Source: Campylobacter coli LMG 9860 (GTDB taxonomy: Bacteria; Campylobacterota; Campylobacteria; Campylobacterales; Campylobacteraceae). Taken from it: a DNA stretch of 64,000 bases. Position 1 is the stretch's first letter. Each line of letters opens with the position of its first letter. The stretch lies in NCBI RefSeq assembly GCF_000254135.1, contig NZ_AINS01000006.1:1-64000 (forward strand), in the 5' to 3' direction. Below the pieces are notes generated by a model. It had not been told where the DNA came from. It was given only the letters and a program-made list of their open reading frames with translations, and did no database searches. Of this stretch, positions 63,800 to 64,000 are shown piece after piece. Made by a program: the position numbers and the translations under genes.

Positions 63800-64000
63800 T
63801 GCTAAATATGAAATTTTTGTTGAGCAAGCAAAAGCGAAAGCAAAAGCTATAGAATACGAAGCTGAACTGATTTTAAAAGATGCCAAAAATTCAATCCTTA
63901 ATGCCGAACTTGAAGTGAAAAAAAAATACGAGGATAAAACTCACAAAATTCAAAAAGAATTCAATCAAAAATTTGATGAATTATCCAAAAAAGAGCAAAA
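63720..64000 (+). CDS. rny: Ribonuclease Y, partial (C-terminus beyond right edge)
   Basis: Membrane-anchored endoribonuclease. The visible 93 codons from ATG 63720 encode an N-terminal helix (MIESLIALITAIVGLGIGYLVAKKI) and then an Ala/Lys/Glu-rich coiled coil (YEIFVEQAKAKAKAIEYEAELILKDAKNSILNAELEVKKKYED), the characteristic layout of Rny before its KH and HD domains, which lie outside. The frame is open to the last base. The start has AAGAAAG about 8 nt upstream. Confidence 0.85.
   Translation, partial: MIESLIALITAIVGLGIGYLVAKKINDAKYEIFVEQAKAKAKAIEYEAELILKDAKNSILNAELEVKKKYEDKTHKIQKEFNQKFDELSKKEQ

Noticed and set aside
1-64000. CRISPR arrays, tRNA and rRNA genes
   Set aside because: No regularly spaced repeats and no tRNA-like cloverleaf or rRNA sequence were recognised in any intergenic region; all gaps are short.

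Overview
The window is a low-GC, densely packed chromosome segment from a thermophilic Campylobacter, most likely C. jejuni or a very close relative. Gene content and order match, from memory, the C. jejuni stretch from the end of the lipooligosaccharide (LOS) locus (waaF) to RNase Y (roughly Cj1148-Cj1209 of NCTC 11168). Nearly all starts have AAGGAG-type ribosome sites, and TATAAT -10 boxes without a clear -35 precede many operons. I saw no rRNA or tRNA gene, CRISPR array, insertion sequence or long poly-G tract.

Layout. 1-5464 (minus): variable end of the LOS cluster, with three family 2 glycosyltransferases and a dTDP-3-acetamido-3,6-dideoxyhexose pathway (rfbA, rfbB, a 3,4-ketoisomerase, an acetyltransferase; the aminotransferase must lie outside). 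5523-10645: LOS inner core, waaF (plus) then a family 25 glycosyltransferase and the complete ADP-heptose set gmhA-hldE-hldD-gmhB (minus). 10764-16619: small cytochrome c, ccoS-ccoI (cbb3 oxidase copper supply), rho, dnaX. 16631-21557: metal homeostasis (copA, HMA chaperone, CDF exporter, zinc ribbon) and a split ThrE exporter. 21623-25268: LDH/MDH-like protein, DedA, peptidyl-prolyl isomerase, YebC, paired SMR subunits. 25286-32616: one long minus operon, rpsB-tsf-ABC ATPase-fliR-acidic protein-gmk-tatA-argS. 32733-42707: cfa, petABC, arsB, mnmG, and the energy-taxis genes cetC/cetA/cetB. 42963-50260: a broken dctA, an outer-membrane-type protein, Pit permease, an inactive dihydroorotase homologue, gpsA, gatB. 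50375-56107: luxS, then a structured leader and a methionine operon (2OG-type oxygenase, MetQ-like protein, metE, metF). 56117-64000: atpB, radA, a four-gene accessory cassette (nitrilase-family amidase, HP0310-like deacetylase, CxxC protein, CobW GTPase), ftsY, a thioredoxin-like lipoprotein, a 5-formyl-THF cyclo-ligase and the start of rny.

Most interesting signals. (1) The 250-nt leader before the methionine operon encodes a 10-residue Met/Cys-rich peptide, a second small ORF, and two mutually exclusive RNA structures, one of which buries the ribosome site of the first structural gene. (2) The cassette between radA and ftsY pairs a ring-opening-type deacetylase-fold hydrolase with a nitrilase-family amidase and a metallochaperone. 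(3) The protein at 44277-45080 looks like an inverse-autotransporter beta-domain with no passenger. (4) dctA has lost roughly 25 codons and its frame. (5) The ribosome site of the CDF metal exporter sits in a perfect 12-bp hairpin.

Limits: everything here is reading by eye. Family calls rest on motifs and remembered homologues. Strain comparisons with NCTC 11168 are from memory and flagged as such.
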